This document shows, in pieces, positions 1-10,308 of a DNA stretch of 64,000 nucleotides (position 1 is its first letter; every line of letters starts with the position of its first letter). The DNA comes from Pseudomonadota bacterium. Its GTDB lineage: Bacteria > Pseudomonadota > Gammaproteobacteria > Acidiferrobacterales > Acidiferrobacteraceae. The notes under the pieces are model-generated. The model did no database searches. It was not told the origin of the DNA and saw only the letters and a program-made list of their open reading frames with translations. The stretch spans positions 62,001 to 126,000 of the forward strand of contig JAKAXM010000004.1 in the NCBI GenBank assembly GCA_021816625.1, written 5' to 3'. A program made the translations under genes and the position numbers.

Positions 1-960
1 GGTCACGGCATTGGTGCCCGCGCGCTTGGCAATGGCTATCGTGACCTCGGGAACCTCGATATTGCGGGGCCGCCGATGGGCGTAGGCCGGGCCAAAGCCG
101 ATGCTATGAACTGCTTTTATGCGTCCGGCGCCATCGGTCACCGTCGCCACGTCGCTCAAGTAGACCGGTCGGTGATCATAAAGACTCACCACGACGCGAC
201 CCACGTCGCGCGCCGAGCGCAGCATGGTGCCGGCATGGATAGTGGCGCGGCGATTGTGATTGGTGAAGTGTCCAGATGGTATCTCTACGTTGGTGGCCTT
301 CACGATCCTACGGATATCGTTGATCGTGACGTCATAGCGGCGCATGAGGCGAGGGTGCAGTACCACATTGATCTGGCGGCGTTGGCCGCCGATAAGGTAG
401 GCGAGCGAGGTGCCGGGCGTGCGGCGGAGATGGTGCAGTACCGCCACGGCGATCGCGCGTAACTGTACGGCGCTCATGCGGGTGCTCGCGAGCGAAATGG
501 TGACGATCGGCACCTCGTTGACATCAAGCGGCTGGATGATGGGCTGCTCGGTCCCAGGCGGCATGCGGTCCATATTGCTCATGATCTTGTTGTATAAGCG
601 GACCAGCGAGGCGACGCGGTTTTCGCCGACCTGAAATTTGACCGTGACGACCCCCATGGAGTCCAAGGCCAATCCATAGGTGTGGTGAATCCCGCGCATG
701 CCCCGCAATATGGCCTGCAGGGGATCGACGACGAGGTTTTTGACCTCGCGGGGATTAGCGCCGGGTTTCATGACGATGATGTTGGCGGCCGGCACGACGA
801 TCTGCGGGTTTTCCGTGCGCGGGGTGAGTTTCAAGGCCAAGAGGCCCGCAAGTATGGCCACCACGATAATGAGTACCGTGATCTTGCTTTCGACGAAATA
901 GCGCGTGAGTCGGCCCGATATGTTCAAGGGCTCTGCGGGGCGCGGATCAGGGGCTGCCAT
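1..960 (-). CDS. RND efflux transporter permease, N-terminal part (runs off window start)
   Basis: Reverse-strand frame from ATG at 960 reads MAAPDPRPAEPLNISGRLTRYFVESKITVLIIVVAILAGLLALKLTPRTENPQIVVPAANIIVMKPGANPREVKNLVVDPL..., typical of RND permeases (TM1 then porter domain). No stop before position 1. Confidence 0.85.
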   Translation of the reverse strand, partial: MAAPDPRPAEPLNISGRLTRYFVESKITVLIIVVAILAGLLALKLTPRTENPQIVVPAANIIVMKPGANPREVKNLVVDPLQAILRGMRGIHHTYGLALDSMGVVTVKFQVGENRVASLVRLYNKIMSNMDRMPPGTEQPIIQPLDVNEVPIVTISLASTRMSAVQLRAIAVAVLHHLRRTPGTSLAYLIGGQRRQINVVLHPRLMRRYDVTINDIRRIVKATNVEIPSGHFTNHNRRATIHAGTMLRSARDVGRVVVSLYDHRPVYLSDVATVTDGAGRIKAVHSIGFGPAYAHRRPRNIEVPEVTIAIAKRAGTNAVT

Positions 961-977
961 GATGTCCTCTCGTACGC

Positions 978-1349
978 TTAGCGGCCGGCGTGAATGGGGG
1001 TGCCGTCATAGATGCCGTTAAATGGCCCTAAGACCAAGGTCTCGTCGCCGGACAGTCCGCTCAGGATCTGCGCGCGCGCCGGGCTTAAGGCACCGAGCTT
1101 GATGAGCCGGAAGCGGGCACGACCATGGCGGCTCAGCACAAAGACGCCCGGTAGACCGGCCCGGATGACCACGGCATCGCGCGGGATGACGACGTCGCCC
1201 TCCCGGTCCCGGTCGAAGCGACGGTTAAGGGTGAGCGTCGGGCGGCTCACCACGGGCCGAACGGCCTTGGGTGCCGGTGCCGGGGGTTGGGCGTGGCAGC
1301 CGGTCACGATCAGCAAGGCCGCCGCGGGCCAGTAATGCGTGAGTCTCAT
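978..1349 (-). CDS. Very short lipoprotein matching only the C-terminal domain of an RND periplasmic adaptor (MFP)
   Basis: Lipobox-like LLIVTGC; then VVIPRDAVVIRAGLPGVFVLSRHGRARFRLIKLGALSPARAQILSGLSGDETLVLGPFNGIYDGTPI, like the membrane-proximal domain of MFPs. Lies between a TolC gene and an RND permease gene. Confidence 0.7.
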   Translation of the reverse strand: MRLTHYWPAAALLIVTGCHAQPPAPAPKAVRPVVSRPTLTLNRRFDRDREGDVVIPRDAVVIRAGLPGVFVLSRHGRARFRLIKLGALSPARAQILSGLSGDETLVLGPFNGIYDGTPIHAGR

Positions 1350-2836
1350 GAGGCGGGCCTGAGGGCGGGAAGCCTCGTGAGGGACAACTGTCCGCAGGCC
1401 GCTGCCAGGGCGGCGCGGTTGGCGGCGAGCGCGTAGAGGGCGGCCAGCCGGGCTTCACGGGCCTGTACGAGCCCCTGTTCCGAATTCAGCAAGTCGAGCA
1501 GGATGGTCCGGCCTTCCCCGTAGCGCACGCGCGTGAGCGCGACGGCGCGCCGGGCACGGCCAACAGTGGCGCGCGCAATGTCATAGCGGGTCAAGGCGTT
1601 CTGCATGTCTTCGTAGGCCTGTGTCACTTGGTAGCGGATGTGGGCGCGCAGGCCCGCGAGCCGGCCCGCGAGCGTTGCGGCTTGGGCGAGGAGCACCGCG
1701 GCGTGGTCCCGGTTGCGGCCCCCGTCGTAGAGGGACTTGCTGATGACGGCACCTACCGTCCAGGCGTTATGCCGGATCCCGGGAGTTTCACTAAACCATT
1801 GGGTCTGGGCCATCAGCCGGACCTGGACCGAGGAGCGATCACGCGCGGCCCGCGCGCGGGCATAGGCAGCCTTGATCTCGCCCTGCAAGGCCTTCACGTC
1901 GGGACGGTGGTCCAAGGCTTGCTGTACGTAATAGGAAAGGGGTCGGCGGGGAAGGGTACCCCGCGTAAACGCCAGGTGTGGTATGACGACCGTGACACCC
2001 GGCCCTGCACCCATGGCCAGCACGAGATTATCGGTCGCGATGCGCACGTCGCCACGGGCTTGGGCCAGCAGGCCCTGGTCGGCTCCCAGATTCACGTCGG
2101 CGGTCAAGGCGTCGGAATGGACGATACGGCCCTGGGCATAAAGGCTCGCGGCCGTGCGGGCATGACCGGCTGCGGCAGCGACGGCGCGCCGTGCCACGGC
2201 CACCGCCTCCCGGGCCATGATGACACCCTCGTAGGCCTGGATCACGCCGGCCATCACCGTCTGCCGGTTGCGGGCCGCGGCCGCTTGCGCCGCTTGGCGC
2301 CCGTAACGGCCGGCCCTGGTCGCATCATGGCGGGCCCCGCCCATGTAGATCGGCCAGGCGAGCGACAGGGTCGTCGTGCCCAGGCGGGTCACGCCGGGAT
2401 AATTCAAGGCGCTGGGGGCGAAGGCCGTAGCCGTAACTTGGCGGCGTTCCAGCTCCGCCGACAACGCCTCCAGGGGATTGTTACTAAAGAGATAGCCGTA
2501 ACTTACGCCGATCGCCGGCTGCCAGGCGCTGTTGGTGAGCTTAAGCTGCGCGCGCGCCCGCGCTTCCTGTGCCCGGGCTATGGCGGTCTGGCTGCTGTGT
2601 TTCAAGGCAAAGGCCACGGCCTCACGCAAGGTAAAGGTCCGGCCCTGCGCGGCCCCCAGGCACAATATGAAACCCAGTGCGCAGGCCGCCGCCCGCGCCG
2701 GCGTTAATGGGTACGCCTCATGCGAGCCACCCGCTGCCCGGCTCGGGCCGGCGTGGCGCCTAACGGTAGCCCCGTGTCCCCGACTGGGGCGGAGATCGAA
2801 GCCGGCGGCCGTGGTCAACGTTCCATATTGTCGCAT
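1346..2836 (-). CDS. TolC-family outer membrane efflux protein (start codon uncertain, probably internal to this ORF)
   Basis: Long helical, Ala-rich protein after a signal-like segment (ARAAACALGFILCLGAAQGRTFTLREAVAFALKHS); TolC-like repeats; overlaps the downstream adaptor gene by 4 nt. Confidence 0.85.
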   Translation of the reverse strand: MRQYGTLTTAAGFDLRPSRGHGATVRRHAGPSRAAGGSHEAYPLTPARAAACALGFILCLGAAQGRTFTLREAVAFALKHSSQTAIARAQEARARAQLKLTNSAWQPAIGVSYGYLFSNNPLEALSAELERRQVTATAFAPSALNYPGVTRLGTTTLSLAWPIYMGGARHDATRAGRYGRQAAQAAAARNRQTVMAGVIQAYEGVIMAREAVAVARRAVAAAAGHARTAASLYAQGRIVHSDALTADVNLGADQGLLAQARGDVRIATDNLVLAMGAGPGVTVVIPHLAFTRGTLPRRPLSYYVQQALDHRPDVKALQGEIKAAYARARAARDRSSVQVRLMAQTQWFSETPGIRHNAWTVGAVISKSLYDGGRNRDHAAVLLAQAATLAGRLAGLRAHIRYQVTQAYEDMQNALTRYDIARATVGRARRAVALTRVRYGEGRTILLDLLNSEQGLVQAREARLAALYALAANRAALAAACGQLSLTRLPALRPAS

Positions 2837-3132
2837 GCGCCCTCCCTGTGCCGTAACGTCGCGCGCCGTGATATATTAGCAAATAATGTTTTACTTAATA
2901 AAGCATGGGGACGTGCGGCGCCCCTGCCTTACGGCCGCAGTGTAACGATTCGCGCGGCGCTTTGCCTCGTCCGGGCCTAGCCTGCGGGCCGCTTGCTAGG
3001 GGGCGTGTCCGGAGGTCGGGCAGGGCCCTGCCGAAAAGTTGGGGGCAGCAGGCCCTGTGGGGTACCCTTGTGGTTTCGGGGAGCGTTACGGCCAGGGACC
3101 AGGGTGCCATTGATTAGGGGTGACGAGGACCC

Positions 3133-4455
3133 ATGGCAAAGCCGGTGCGAGTCCAGGACATCGAAAAGGGGATGTATGTGGTCGACCTGGATCGGCCATG
3201 GACCGAGACACCCTTTCTGTTCCAAGGATTTGAGGTACGCACGGATGAGCAGATCCGGGAATTGCAGCGCTTGTGCCGCTATGTCTACGTCAGTGAGACG
3301 GCCGATCCGGGCCTGGCGCCCCGGCCGGTCGGCCAGCGCCTCCGGAGCGGCGAACGCGCCGGGGCGACCCAGACCGGCCGCCGGACTCGCGAGCCGCGCG
3401 TTTCGGTAGACGGCGACACCCACGATGCCGGGATCCTGGCGGCCTCGCGGACCGTCCGGCGCACATCCCCCCGCTATGAGAATGCAGCCCCCCTCGCCGA
3501 AGAGATCGCGGTCGCCCGCGTCCTCGAAACCCAGGCCCGCGAGTTCGTCTATACCCTGCACGACGATGTCCGTTTGGGTCGCCCGATCGACGTGGAACGC
3601 CTTCAGGCCTTGGTTGCGGACATGGTGGCAAGCGTCATTCGCAATCCCGACGCGCTGATCTGGTTTACGCAACTCCGTGAGCAGCACGTCTATACGGCCC
3701 TGCATAGCATCCGTGTGGCGATTCTGGCCCTGGTCCTCGGCCGCCATTTGGACCTCGCGGTGTCGGAGCTCCATGTCCTGGGTGTCGGGGCGCTGCTTCA
3801 TGATATTGGCAAGCTCAAGGTCCCCGGCGAATTGCTGGACAAACCCGAGCCCCTGACCGACCCTGAATTCGAACTCATAAAGACCCACGTGCCGGCGGGC
3901 GTCAAGATCTTGGAGGCGGCATCGCGTATCCCGGTCGCTGCTATAGAGGTCGCCGCCTGTCATCACGAACGCTACACGGGGGGTGGTTACGCCCGCGGCC
4001 TGGCCGGTGACCGCATTGGACTTTTTGGGCTCATCGGCGCCATTGTGGATAGCTATGACGCGATGACGAGTGATCGGGCCTACCGCCAAGGCAGGTCCCC
4101 GTACGAAGCCTTGGGGACGCTGTACGCCATGCGCGACAAGGGCTATCACGCAGGCTTGGTCGATCAGTTCATACAGTGTCTGGGCACCTACCCCATAGGC
4201 AGCGTGGTGGAGTTGACGAACGGCGCTATCGGTGTGGTCATCGCCGTGAACCCGCGCCGCTATCTGCGCCCGACCGTGGCTCTTGCCTTGAACGCTGACA
4301 ACACCCCCTGCCCTGAGCGCACCATCCTGGATTTGGGCGCCACGCCCCGGAGCGGCCCGGGGGCCGTGGACGTGCGCCGCGTCTTGGCGCCTGGCGCCCA
4401 TGGGGTCCAGGGCGCCGACTATATGCCAGGCCGGATCGTGAGGGCCCTGCCCTAG
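3133..4455 (+). CDS. HD-GYP domain cyclic-di-GMP phosphodiesterase with N-terminal DUF3391
   Basis: N-term MAKPVRVQDIEKGMYVVDLDRPW; HD motif LLHDIGKLKVP; HHERYTGGGYARGLAGDRIGLFGLIGAIVDSYDAMTSDRAYR. Confidence 0.9.
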   Translation: MAKPVRVQDIEKGMYVVDLDRPWTETPFLFQGFEVRTDEQIRELQRLCRYVYVSETADPGLAPRPVGQRLRSGERAGATQTGRRTREPRVSVDGDTHDAGILAASRTVRRTSPRYENAAPLAEEIAVARVLETQAREFVYTLHDDVRLGRPIDVERLQALVADMVASVIRNPDALIWFTQLREQHVYTALHSIRVAILALVLGRHLDLAVSELHVLGVGALLHDIGKLKVPGELLDKPEPLTDPEFELIKTHVPAGVKILEAASRIPVAAIEVAACHHERYTGGGYARGLAGDRIGLFGLIGAIVDSYDAMTSDRAYRQGRSPYEALGTLYAMRDKGYHAGLVDQFIQCLGTYPIGSVVELTNGAIGVVIAVNPRRYLRPTVALALNADNTPCPERTILDLGATPRSGPGAVDVRRVLAPGAHGVQGADYMPGRIVRALP

Positions 4456-4859
4456 AACGGTTTAACGACCACCAGAATGACGATCGCGATCAAAATCAGG
4501 ACGGGGATCTCGTTTATGACACGGTAGAAGGTGGCGCTGCGTTTTTGTCCGCGCGCCAGTTCCCGGCACAGGTATCCGAGATAGATGTGGTAGGCGATCA
4601 GCAGCGCTACTAAGCCCGCTTTGATATCAATCCAGAGCCCCCGGAAGCCAAAACCCCACCATAACCACAGCCCCAGGCTCACGGCGAGGATGGCGCTCGG
4701 TGTCGTGAACCGGTAGAGCCGCCGTTCCATGACCACGAAACGAGCGAGCCCGGCCGGATCCTCGGTCGTGCTGTGGTAGACAAATAGTCGCGGCAGATAA
4801 AAAAGACCCGCAAACCAGGTGATCACGAAGACGATGTGGAAGGCTTTGATCCAGAGCAT
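4452..4859 (-). CDS. hemJ: HemJ/CopD-family membrane protein (protoporphyrinogen oxidase-like)
   Basis: MLWIKAFHIVFVITWFAGLFYLPRLFVYH..., typical HemJ N-terminus. Start taken as ATG at 4859, not the longer ORF. Confidence 0.8.
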   Translation of the reverse strand: MLWIKAFHIVFVITWFAGLFYLPRLFVYHSTTEDPAGLARFVVMERRLYRFTTPSAILAVSLGLWLWWGFGFRGLWIDIKAGLVALLIAYHIYLGYLCRELARGQKRSATFYRVINEIPVLILIAIVILVVVKPF

Positions 4860-6040
4860 CAGCGGGCCCGCGCGGGCCGGTCTTTGCGGCCCTCTAGGTT
4901 GTCTAGGATATCGGCTAGTAGCGAGTCGAGGAAACGCCGCCCGAGGGCGGTGGCGCGCACCCCGTCTGCGTCCCAGGCGAGCAGGCCGCGCCGCACCGGC
5001 TCGCGCCACAAGGCCTGCAGATCCGTTAGGCCCTGGCCGGTACGCGCGCGCAGGAGTCCTTCGTCAAAACCCCGCGTCAAGCGCAGGTTATTGAGAAGAA
5101 ACTCAAAGATCAGGTCGGTCCGCGCGAGCACACGCCGTGTGGCGACCCTATCGGTGGCCGTGAGGTAGCGCTGCGGATCTTGCATGCGGACCTCTCGTAC
5201 CACGGTGCCGGCGGCATCTGTAAGCTTGCTGTGGGCGCCTGCGCCGAGCCCTAGGTAATCGCCGAAGCGCCAATAGTTGAGATTATGGCGGGCCTGCTGT
5301 CCGGGGCGCGCGTAGGCCGAGACCTCGTAGCGCTCGTAACCGGCGCCGGCCGCGATCTGCGTTACCTGTTCCTCGATGGCAAGGCGCATATCTTCTTCCG
5401 GTAGGGCCGGGGGATTATGGGCAAAAGCGGTGTGGGCTTCGATCGTGAGCTCATATAAGGATAGGTGGGGCGGGTGCACGGCGAGCACTCCTTCCATATC
5501 GGTCCGCGCCGCGTCAGGGGTCTGGCCGGGCAGACCGTACATGATATCGACATTGAAGGAGGCAAAGCCCGCCGCGGCCGCGGCCTCCATGGCCGCCCAT
5601 CCCGCGCGTGCATCATGGATGCGCCCCAACGCCTTCAAGGCGGCATCGTGCAGGCTCTGTACCCCCAGCGAGAGCCGGTTGACCCCCGCCTCGCGAAAGG
5701 CCTGGAAGCGCGCCGCCTCGACCGTGCCCGGGTTGGCCTCAAGGGTGATCTCCGCGTCGGCGGCGAGCCGCACGCGGCCGGCTACCCCGGCGAGCAAGGA
5801 GGCGACGGCGGCCCCGGAAAAGAGACTGGGCGTACCACCGCCAAAAAATACGCTGCCGATTGTGCGGTCTTGTATGGTGGCCTGGGCGGCGTCGAGGTCT
5901 GCGAGCACCGCCGCCACATAGGCGGCCTCCGGCAGGGGCCCGCGCTGAGGCAGCGAGTGAAAGTCACAGTAAGGGCATTTCACCACGCACCACGGGATGT
6001 GGATATAGAGACTCAGCGGGGGTAATGGGGCCGGCTGCAT
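4859..6040 (-). CDS. hemW: HemW-like radical SAM protein (oxygen-independent coproporphyrinogen III oxidase-like)
   Basis: LSLYIHIPWCVVKCPYCDFHS radical SAM CxxxCxxC; FFGGGTPS; SLGVQSLHDAALKALGRIH. Confidence 0.93.
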   Translation of the reverse strand: MQPAPLPPLSLYIHIPWCVVKCPYCDFHSLPQRGPLPEAAYVAAVLADLDAAQATIQDRTIGSVFFGGGTPSLFSGAAVASLLAGVAGRVRLAADAEITLEANPGTVEAARFQAFREAGVNRLSLGVQSLHDAALKALGRIHDARAGWAAMEAAAAAGFASFNVDIMYGLPGQTPDAARTDMEGVLAVHPPHLSLYELTIEAHTAFAHNPPALPEEDMRLAIEEQVTQIAAGAGYERYEVSAYARPGQQARHNLNYWRFGDYLGLGAGAHSKLTDAAGTVVREVRMQDPQRYLTATDRVATRRVLARTDLIFEFLLNNLRLTRGFDEGLLRARTGQGLTDLQALWREPVRRGLLAWDADGVRATALGRRFLDSLLADILDNLEGRKDRPARAR

Positions 6041-6041
6041 G

Positions 6042-6635
6042 TCAGACGTGCCGTTCGAAGGCCCGAGTCAGGGCGCGCAGGGCCTGGCCGCGGTGACTGA
6101 TCCGGCGCTTTTCCTCGGGATCGAGGACTGCCGCCGAGCAGCGGTGGGTCGGGACGTAAAAGAGGGGATCGTACCCAAAGCCTCCGTCGCCTTGAGCGCT
6201 CATGAGGATGCGGCCCTCCCAGATCCCTTCGGCGATGAGCGGGCGGGGATCATGCGCATGGCGCAGGAACACGAGCACGCAGTAAAATCGCGCCTGGCGG
6301 CGGTCTTCCGGGGTGTCGGCGAGCGCGGCCAGCAAGGCCTCACGATTGCGGCTATCGTCGGCCCCGTCGCCAGCAAACCGTGCCGAATGGATACCGGGAC
6401 GGCCGCCGAGGGCATCGACCTCGAGCCCCGAGTCGTCGGCGAGCGCGGGCAGCCCGCTTATAGCCGCCGCGTGGCGGGCCTTTAGGAGGGCGTTTTCGAC
6501 GAACGTCAGGCCATCCTCGCAAGCCGGCCCGATCCCGAGACTATCTTGGGCCACCAGGGTTACGCCCTGCTCGCCGAGCGCCCCTGCAAACTCGCGGAGC
6601 TTCCCGCTGTTATGGGTGGCGCATACGACCCTCAT
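6042..6635 (-). CDS. rdgB: XTP/dITP diphosphatase RdgB
   Basis: [70 protein letters not shown]. Confidence 0.95.
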   Translation of the reverse strand: MRVVCATHNSGKLREFAGALGEQGVTLVAQDSLGIGPACEDGLTFVENALLKARHAAAISGLPALADDSGLEVDALGGRPGIHSARFAGDGADDSRNREALLAALADTPEDRRQARFYCVLVFLRHAHDPRPLIAEGIWEGRILMSAQGDGGFGYDPLFYVPTHRCSAAVLDPEEKRRISHRGQALRALTRAFERHV

Positions 6636-7354
6636 AGGTCTTGCGCCAGGGCCTGGCGTTGCGCTTCCAATAGCTGCTGGATGCCGGCACGGGCGAGCTC
6701 GGTCATGGCCAGCATGGCCTCGAAGGGAAAGCTGCCGCGCTCGGCCGTGCCTTGGAGTTCCACGAAGCCGCCGTTGCTGTCCATGACGACATTCATGTCG
6801 GTTTCGGCATTCGAGTCTTCGCTGTAGTCAAGGTCCAGCACCGGGGTCCCGTTATAAATGCCGACCGAGACCGAGGCGATCTGCCGACGCAGAGGGTCTT
6901 CCTTCACGAGTTTGCGCGAACGCAGCAGGCCCACCGCATCGGCCAGTGCCACATAGCCGCCTGTGATCGCGGCCGTTCGCGTCCCGCCGTCGGCCTGTAG
7001 GACGTCGCAGTCTATGGTTATGGTGCGTTCGCCGAGCGCCTTCAGGTCCACGGCCGCCCGCAGCGACCGGCCGATCAAGCGTTGGATCTCGACGGTGCGC
7101 CCATCCTGCTTGCCGCGCGCCGCCTCCCGTTGCGTGCGTTGGCCGGTCGCGCGTGGCAACATACCGTACTCGGCGGTGACCCACCCTTGGCCCCGGCCTT
7201 TGAGGAAAGGGGGCACCCGCTCCTCTATGCTGGCCGTGCACAATACCCGGGTGGCCCCGAATTCGATCAATACCGAGCCCTCCGCATAGCGCGTGAACTT
7301 ACGGGTTATCGTGATGGCGCGCAGGCTGTCGGCGCTCCGTCCGCTTGGTCTCAT
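6632..7354 (-). CDS. rph: Ribonuclease PH
   Basis: [70 protein letters not shown]. Confidence 0.96.
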   Translation of the reverse strand: MRPSGRSADSLRAITITRKFTRYAEGSVLIEFGATRVLCTASIEERVPPFLKGRGQGWVTAEYGMLPRATGQRTQREAARGKQDGRTVEIQRLIGRSLRAAVDLKALGERTITIDCDVLQADGGTRTAAITGGYVALADAVGLLRSRKLVKEDPLRRQIASVSVGIYNGTPVLDLDYSEDSNAETDMNVVMDSNGGFVELQGTAERGSFPFEAMLAMTELARAGIQQLLEAQRQALAQDL

Positions 7355-7441
7355 GAGGGCGTCCTTTGCAATCCTAAAGTAGGGGGGAGGGGCCGTAGTC
7401 TAGCAGAGAAGCGCGCGCCGCTCACGGCAAGCCCCGGCTTC

Positions 7442-8320
7442 TTAGATGTCCTGCGGATCCTTTTTGGAGGCGGCGGTAAGCGCCCTGACCTTGCGTTCGA
7501 CTATGAGCTTGCGCCCGTCCTCCCAAAACCCCTTGGCGTCGAGGCGGCGGGGTCCTGGGGCTAGTCCGAGGGCCACCCCCGCCCGGTCTTCCCAGCGCAG
7601 GGCGGCCCCGCTGATGTTGTCGGCGGCCTGTGCGCGCCGGGTCTCGGCGGCGAGCAATAGGTCGGCGACCCCGTTTTCCAAGACGGGATCGGCGAGCAGG
7701 GATGCGATGCGGGCCGGCGGCAAGGCCTCCCAAACCCCATCGCTGCAGAGCAGCAGGGTATCCCCGGTCTTAAGGGGGGTTTCGGCACTTAGGCTCACGG
7801 TCGGATCAGAGCGGCCGCCGAGACAGGCCAGCAGCCGGCTCTTGTCGGGGTGGGCGAGCGATTCTGCCTCGCTTAGGATGCCGCGCGTGCGGAATACGTC
7901 GATCGTCGTATCATCCTGGGTGCGCGTAAGCAGTTTCCGGTCGCGGAAATGGTAGAGGCGGCTATCGCCGATATGACCCCAGTAGGCGCAGCCGTCCTGC
8001 ACGAGGCATAAGACACCCGTGGTCCGCGGCTCGACCGACGGGCCCAGACGTTTGCCGAGTTCCCGCAATGCGTGGTGGGCCTGAAACATGATGAGCGCCA
8101 CGAAATTGGACGGATCCAGGATGCGGGTCGTGCGCACGGCTCGGAAGGCCTGGGTGGCCACCCGGCAAAAGGTCGCCGATGCGACCTCGCCGCCCTTGTG
8201 CCCTCCGAGTCCATCGCCCAGCGCCATCAGGACCGCGCCGTCGCGTTCGGCGACTGCGACCCGGTCTTCGTTATGGGCCCGACCTCCTTGGCGCGAGCCC
8301 TGTGCGCATGTGTATTTCAT
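7442..8320 (-). CDS. PP2C-family serine/threonine protein phosphatase
   Basis: HNEDRVAVAERDGAVLMALGDGLGGHKGGEVAS; WGHIGDSRLYHFRDRKLLTRTQDDT; LLLCSDGVWEAL. Confidence 0.9.
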   Translation of the reverse strand: MKYTCAQGSRQGGRAHNEDRVAVAERDGAVLMALGDGLGGHKGGEVASATFCRVATQAFRAVRTTRILDPSNFVALIMFQAHHALRELGKRLGPSVEPRTTGVLCLVQDGCAYWGHIGDSRLYHFRDRKLLTRTQDDTTIDVFRTRGILSEAESLAHPDKSRLLACLGGRSDPTVSLSAETPLKTGDTLLLCSDGVWEALPPARIASLLADPVLENGVADLLLAAETRRAQAADNISGAALRWEDRAGVALGLAPGPRRLDAKGFWEDGRKLIVERKVRALTAASKKDPQDI

Positions 8321-8356
8321 GTGTGTCCCCCCACCCCAAGCCCGGGTCGCCGATTT

Positions 8357-9298
8357 TTAAAGGCGCTTCAACCGGAGCCAGGGCCATTTTTCGAACCAGC
8401 GCGGCACCGCGCCGCGGCCCTCGCCCACGTCCCGCGGCTTCTCGCTCAGGAAGGCGAGCAGCTGCCCCACGTTTTGGGGCCTTTCGAGCTGGTCCATCTC
8501 CATGCACCAGTCTATCGCGTCCAGAAGTTGGGCCGAGTACTGGCGGCCGTAGCGCCGCCGTGCCCCCTTGAAATGGTCTTTGACGGCGCGCGCCGTGGCC
8601 GGCGGAGGGGCCCGGCCGCTCAGGCAGGCCCACATAGAGGCCCCTATGGCGTACAGGTCGGTCCAGGGGCCGATATGGCCTTTGACGTGTTGCTCGAGCG
8701 GCGCGAAACCGGCCGTGAGTGTACGCATGCCCGCCGGGCGCTCCTGGGTCCTTTGCGCGGCCCCAAAATCGAGCAGGAGCGGATTACCCCCGGGGCGCAG
8801 GAGGATGTTGGCGGGCTTGATGTCGAGGTGCAGCAGCCCGTGGCGATGGAGCTCGTCCAGACCGACCAGTAGGGGTGGGAAGACGGTCCGTAGGAATTTT
8901 TCGCTAAGCCCCCCCGGGTGACGCTTTATATACCACCGCAGGTCCCGGCCCACCTCGTAGTGCATGACCATATACGCGGTGTTGTGGGCGCGGAAGAAGT
9001 TCGTGACTTGGACGATGTTGGGGTGGTGGAGCTTGGCGAGCGCCGCGGCCTCGTCGAAGAAGCGCTTGATGCCCGAGGCAAAGAGCGGCGCCGTCTCCTC
9101 CGAGAGGGGTTCGACCCGGCCCTCGGGGGTGCGGTAGGCCTGTGTTACGGGCAGGAATTCCTTGATGACCACCGGCGTCTCGCTTGCGAGTTCGGTCGCG
9201 AGATAGACGGAACTGAATCCGCCGCCCCCCAGGGTCTTCTCGATCCGGTAGCCCTTCAGGACGAATCCCGGGGCTAGATGTGTCGGCTTCTTGCGCAT
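8357..9298 (-). CDS. Serine/threonine protein kinase (Hanks-type)
   Basis: Gly-rich loop LGGGGFSSVYLA; VVIKEF; HLDIKPANILL; LLDFGAA; APLEQ region. Confidence 0.92.
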   Translation of the reverse strand: MRKKPTHLAPGFVLKGYRIEKTLGGGGFSSVYLATELASETPVVIKEFLPVTQAYRTPEGRVEPLSEETAPLFASGIKRFFDEAAALAKLHHPNIVQVTNFFRAHNTAYMVMHYEVGRDLRWYIKRHPGGLSEKFLRTVFPPLLVGLDELHRHGLLHLDIKPANILLRPGGNPLLLDFGAAQRTQERPAGMRTLTAGFAPLEQHVKGHIGPWTDLYAIGASMWACLSGRAPPPATARAVKDHFKGARRRYGRQYSAQLLDAIDWCMEMDQLERPQNVGQLLAFLSEKPRDVGEGRGAVPRWFEKWPWLRLKRL

Positions 9299-9420
9299 GT
9301 GCCCTCAACAATAGCTGAAAACCTCCCGAAAACCAGACACACGGCGGGGTATGGCGCGATAGTCCGTCGCTCGGTGGCGGCCTGTTCCCCTATATCGACT
9401 GGCGAAGTATTTCGGTTAGT

Positions 9421-10308
9421 ATGGCCGCCATGACCGACCCTGTTAAGAGCATGACAGGTTTTGCCCGGGCGCAGCTGCCTGTGGCCGGCGGCGAACTCGT
9501 GTGCGAGCTGCGGTCCGTAAATCACCGTTATCTGGAAATGGCCGTTCGCTTGCCCGCGGGCCTCGGCGCGCTCGAGTCCGTGGTCCGTGCCCGCCTTGCG
9601 GCCGGGCTTGCGCGCGGCAAGATCGATTGCCATGTCAGCTGGAACGCGGCGCCGGTCGGGATGGGGCTTACATGGGATCGGGGGCTTGTAGCCGAGCTCG
9701 TGCGTATCGACGCCGAGATCCGCGCCACCCATGCCCGGCACGAACCTCCGCTTGGCCCCGTGCGGGTCGCCGACATCTTGGCCTGGCCGGGCGCCGTCGT
9801 GGCCGCCGGCCCCCCGGATCTCGAGGACGCCGTGTTGGCGGTATGCGTGCAGGCCTTGACCGCGCTACTCGCACACCGGGGGCGCGAGGGCGCGCGGCTT
9901 GCGGAGGTCCTGCGCGAGAAGCTCGACTGCATGGCCGCGGTCCTGCCTACGTTGCGGGCGGCCGCCGGGACGGCTGCGACCACCGCCGTCGAGCGGTTGC
10001 GTGCCCGCATCGCCGCCTCCGGGGTGGAGGCTGATCCGGCGCGCCTCACACAAGAACTGGTCTCGTGGGCGCAGCGCGGCGATATCGAAGAGGAGATCGA
10101 CCGCTTGGGGGTGCATATCGCCGAGGCCCGTGCGGTCTTGGCCGGCAAAGGCCCGGTTGGTCGGCGCCTCGATTTTTTGCTCCAGGAGCTCAATCGGGAG
10201 GCCAATACGGCCGGCGCGAAGGTCATTACGGCGGCGCAGGCGAGCATGGCCGTGGATCTCAAGGTGCTGATCGAACACATGCGCGAGCAGGTGCAAAATG
10301 TCGAATAA
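9421..10308 (+). CDS. yicC: YicC-family protein
   Basis: VKSMTGFARAQLPVAGGELVCELRSVNHRYLEMAVRLP; C-term DFLLQELNREANTAGAKVITAAQASMAVDLKVLIEHMREQVQNVE. Confidence 0.95.
   Translation: MAAMTDPVKSMTGFARAQLPVAGGELVCELRSVNHRYLEMAVRLPAGLGALESVVRARLAAGLARGKIDCHVSWNAAPVGMGLTWDRGLVAELVRIDAEIRATHARHEPPLGPVRVADILAWPGAVVAAGPPDLEDAVLAVCVQALTALLAHRGREGARLAEVLREKLDCMAAVLPTLRAAAGTAATTAVERLRARIAASGVEADPARLTQELVSWAQRGDIEEEIDRLGVHIAEARAVLAGKGPVGRRLDFLLQELNREANTAGAKVITAAQASMAVDLKVLIEHMREQVQNVE

Noticed and set aside
2977-4401. 474-aa minus-strand ORF
   Set aside because: Antisense shadow of the HD-GYP gene; no recognisable domain; common in high-GC DNA.
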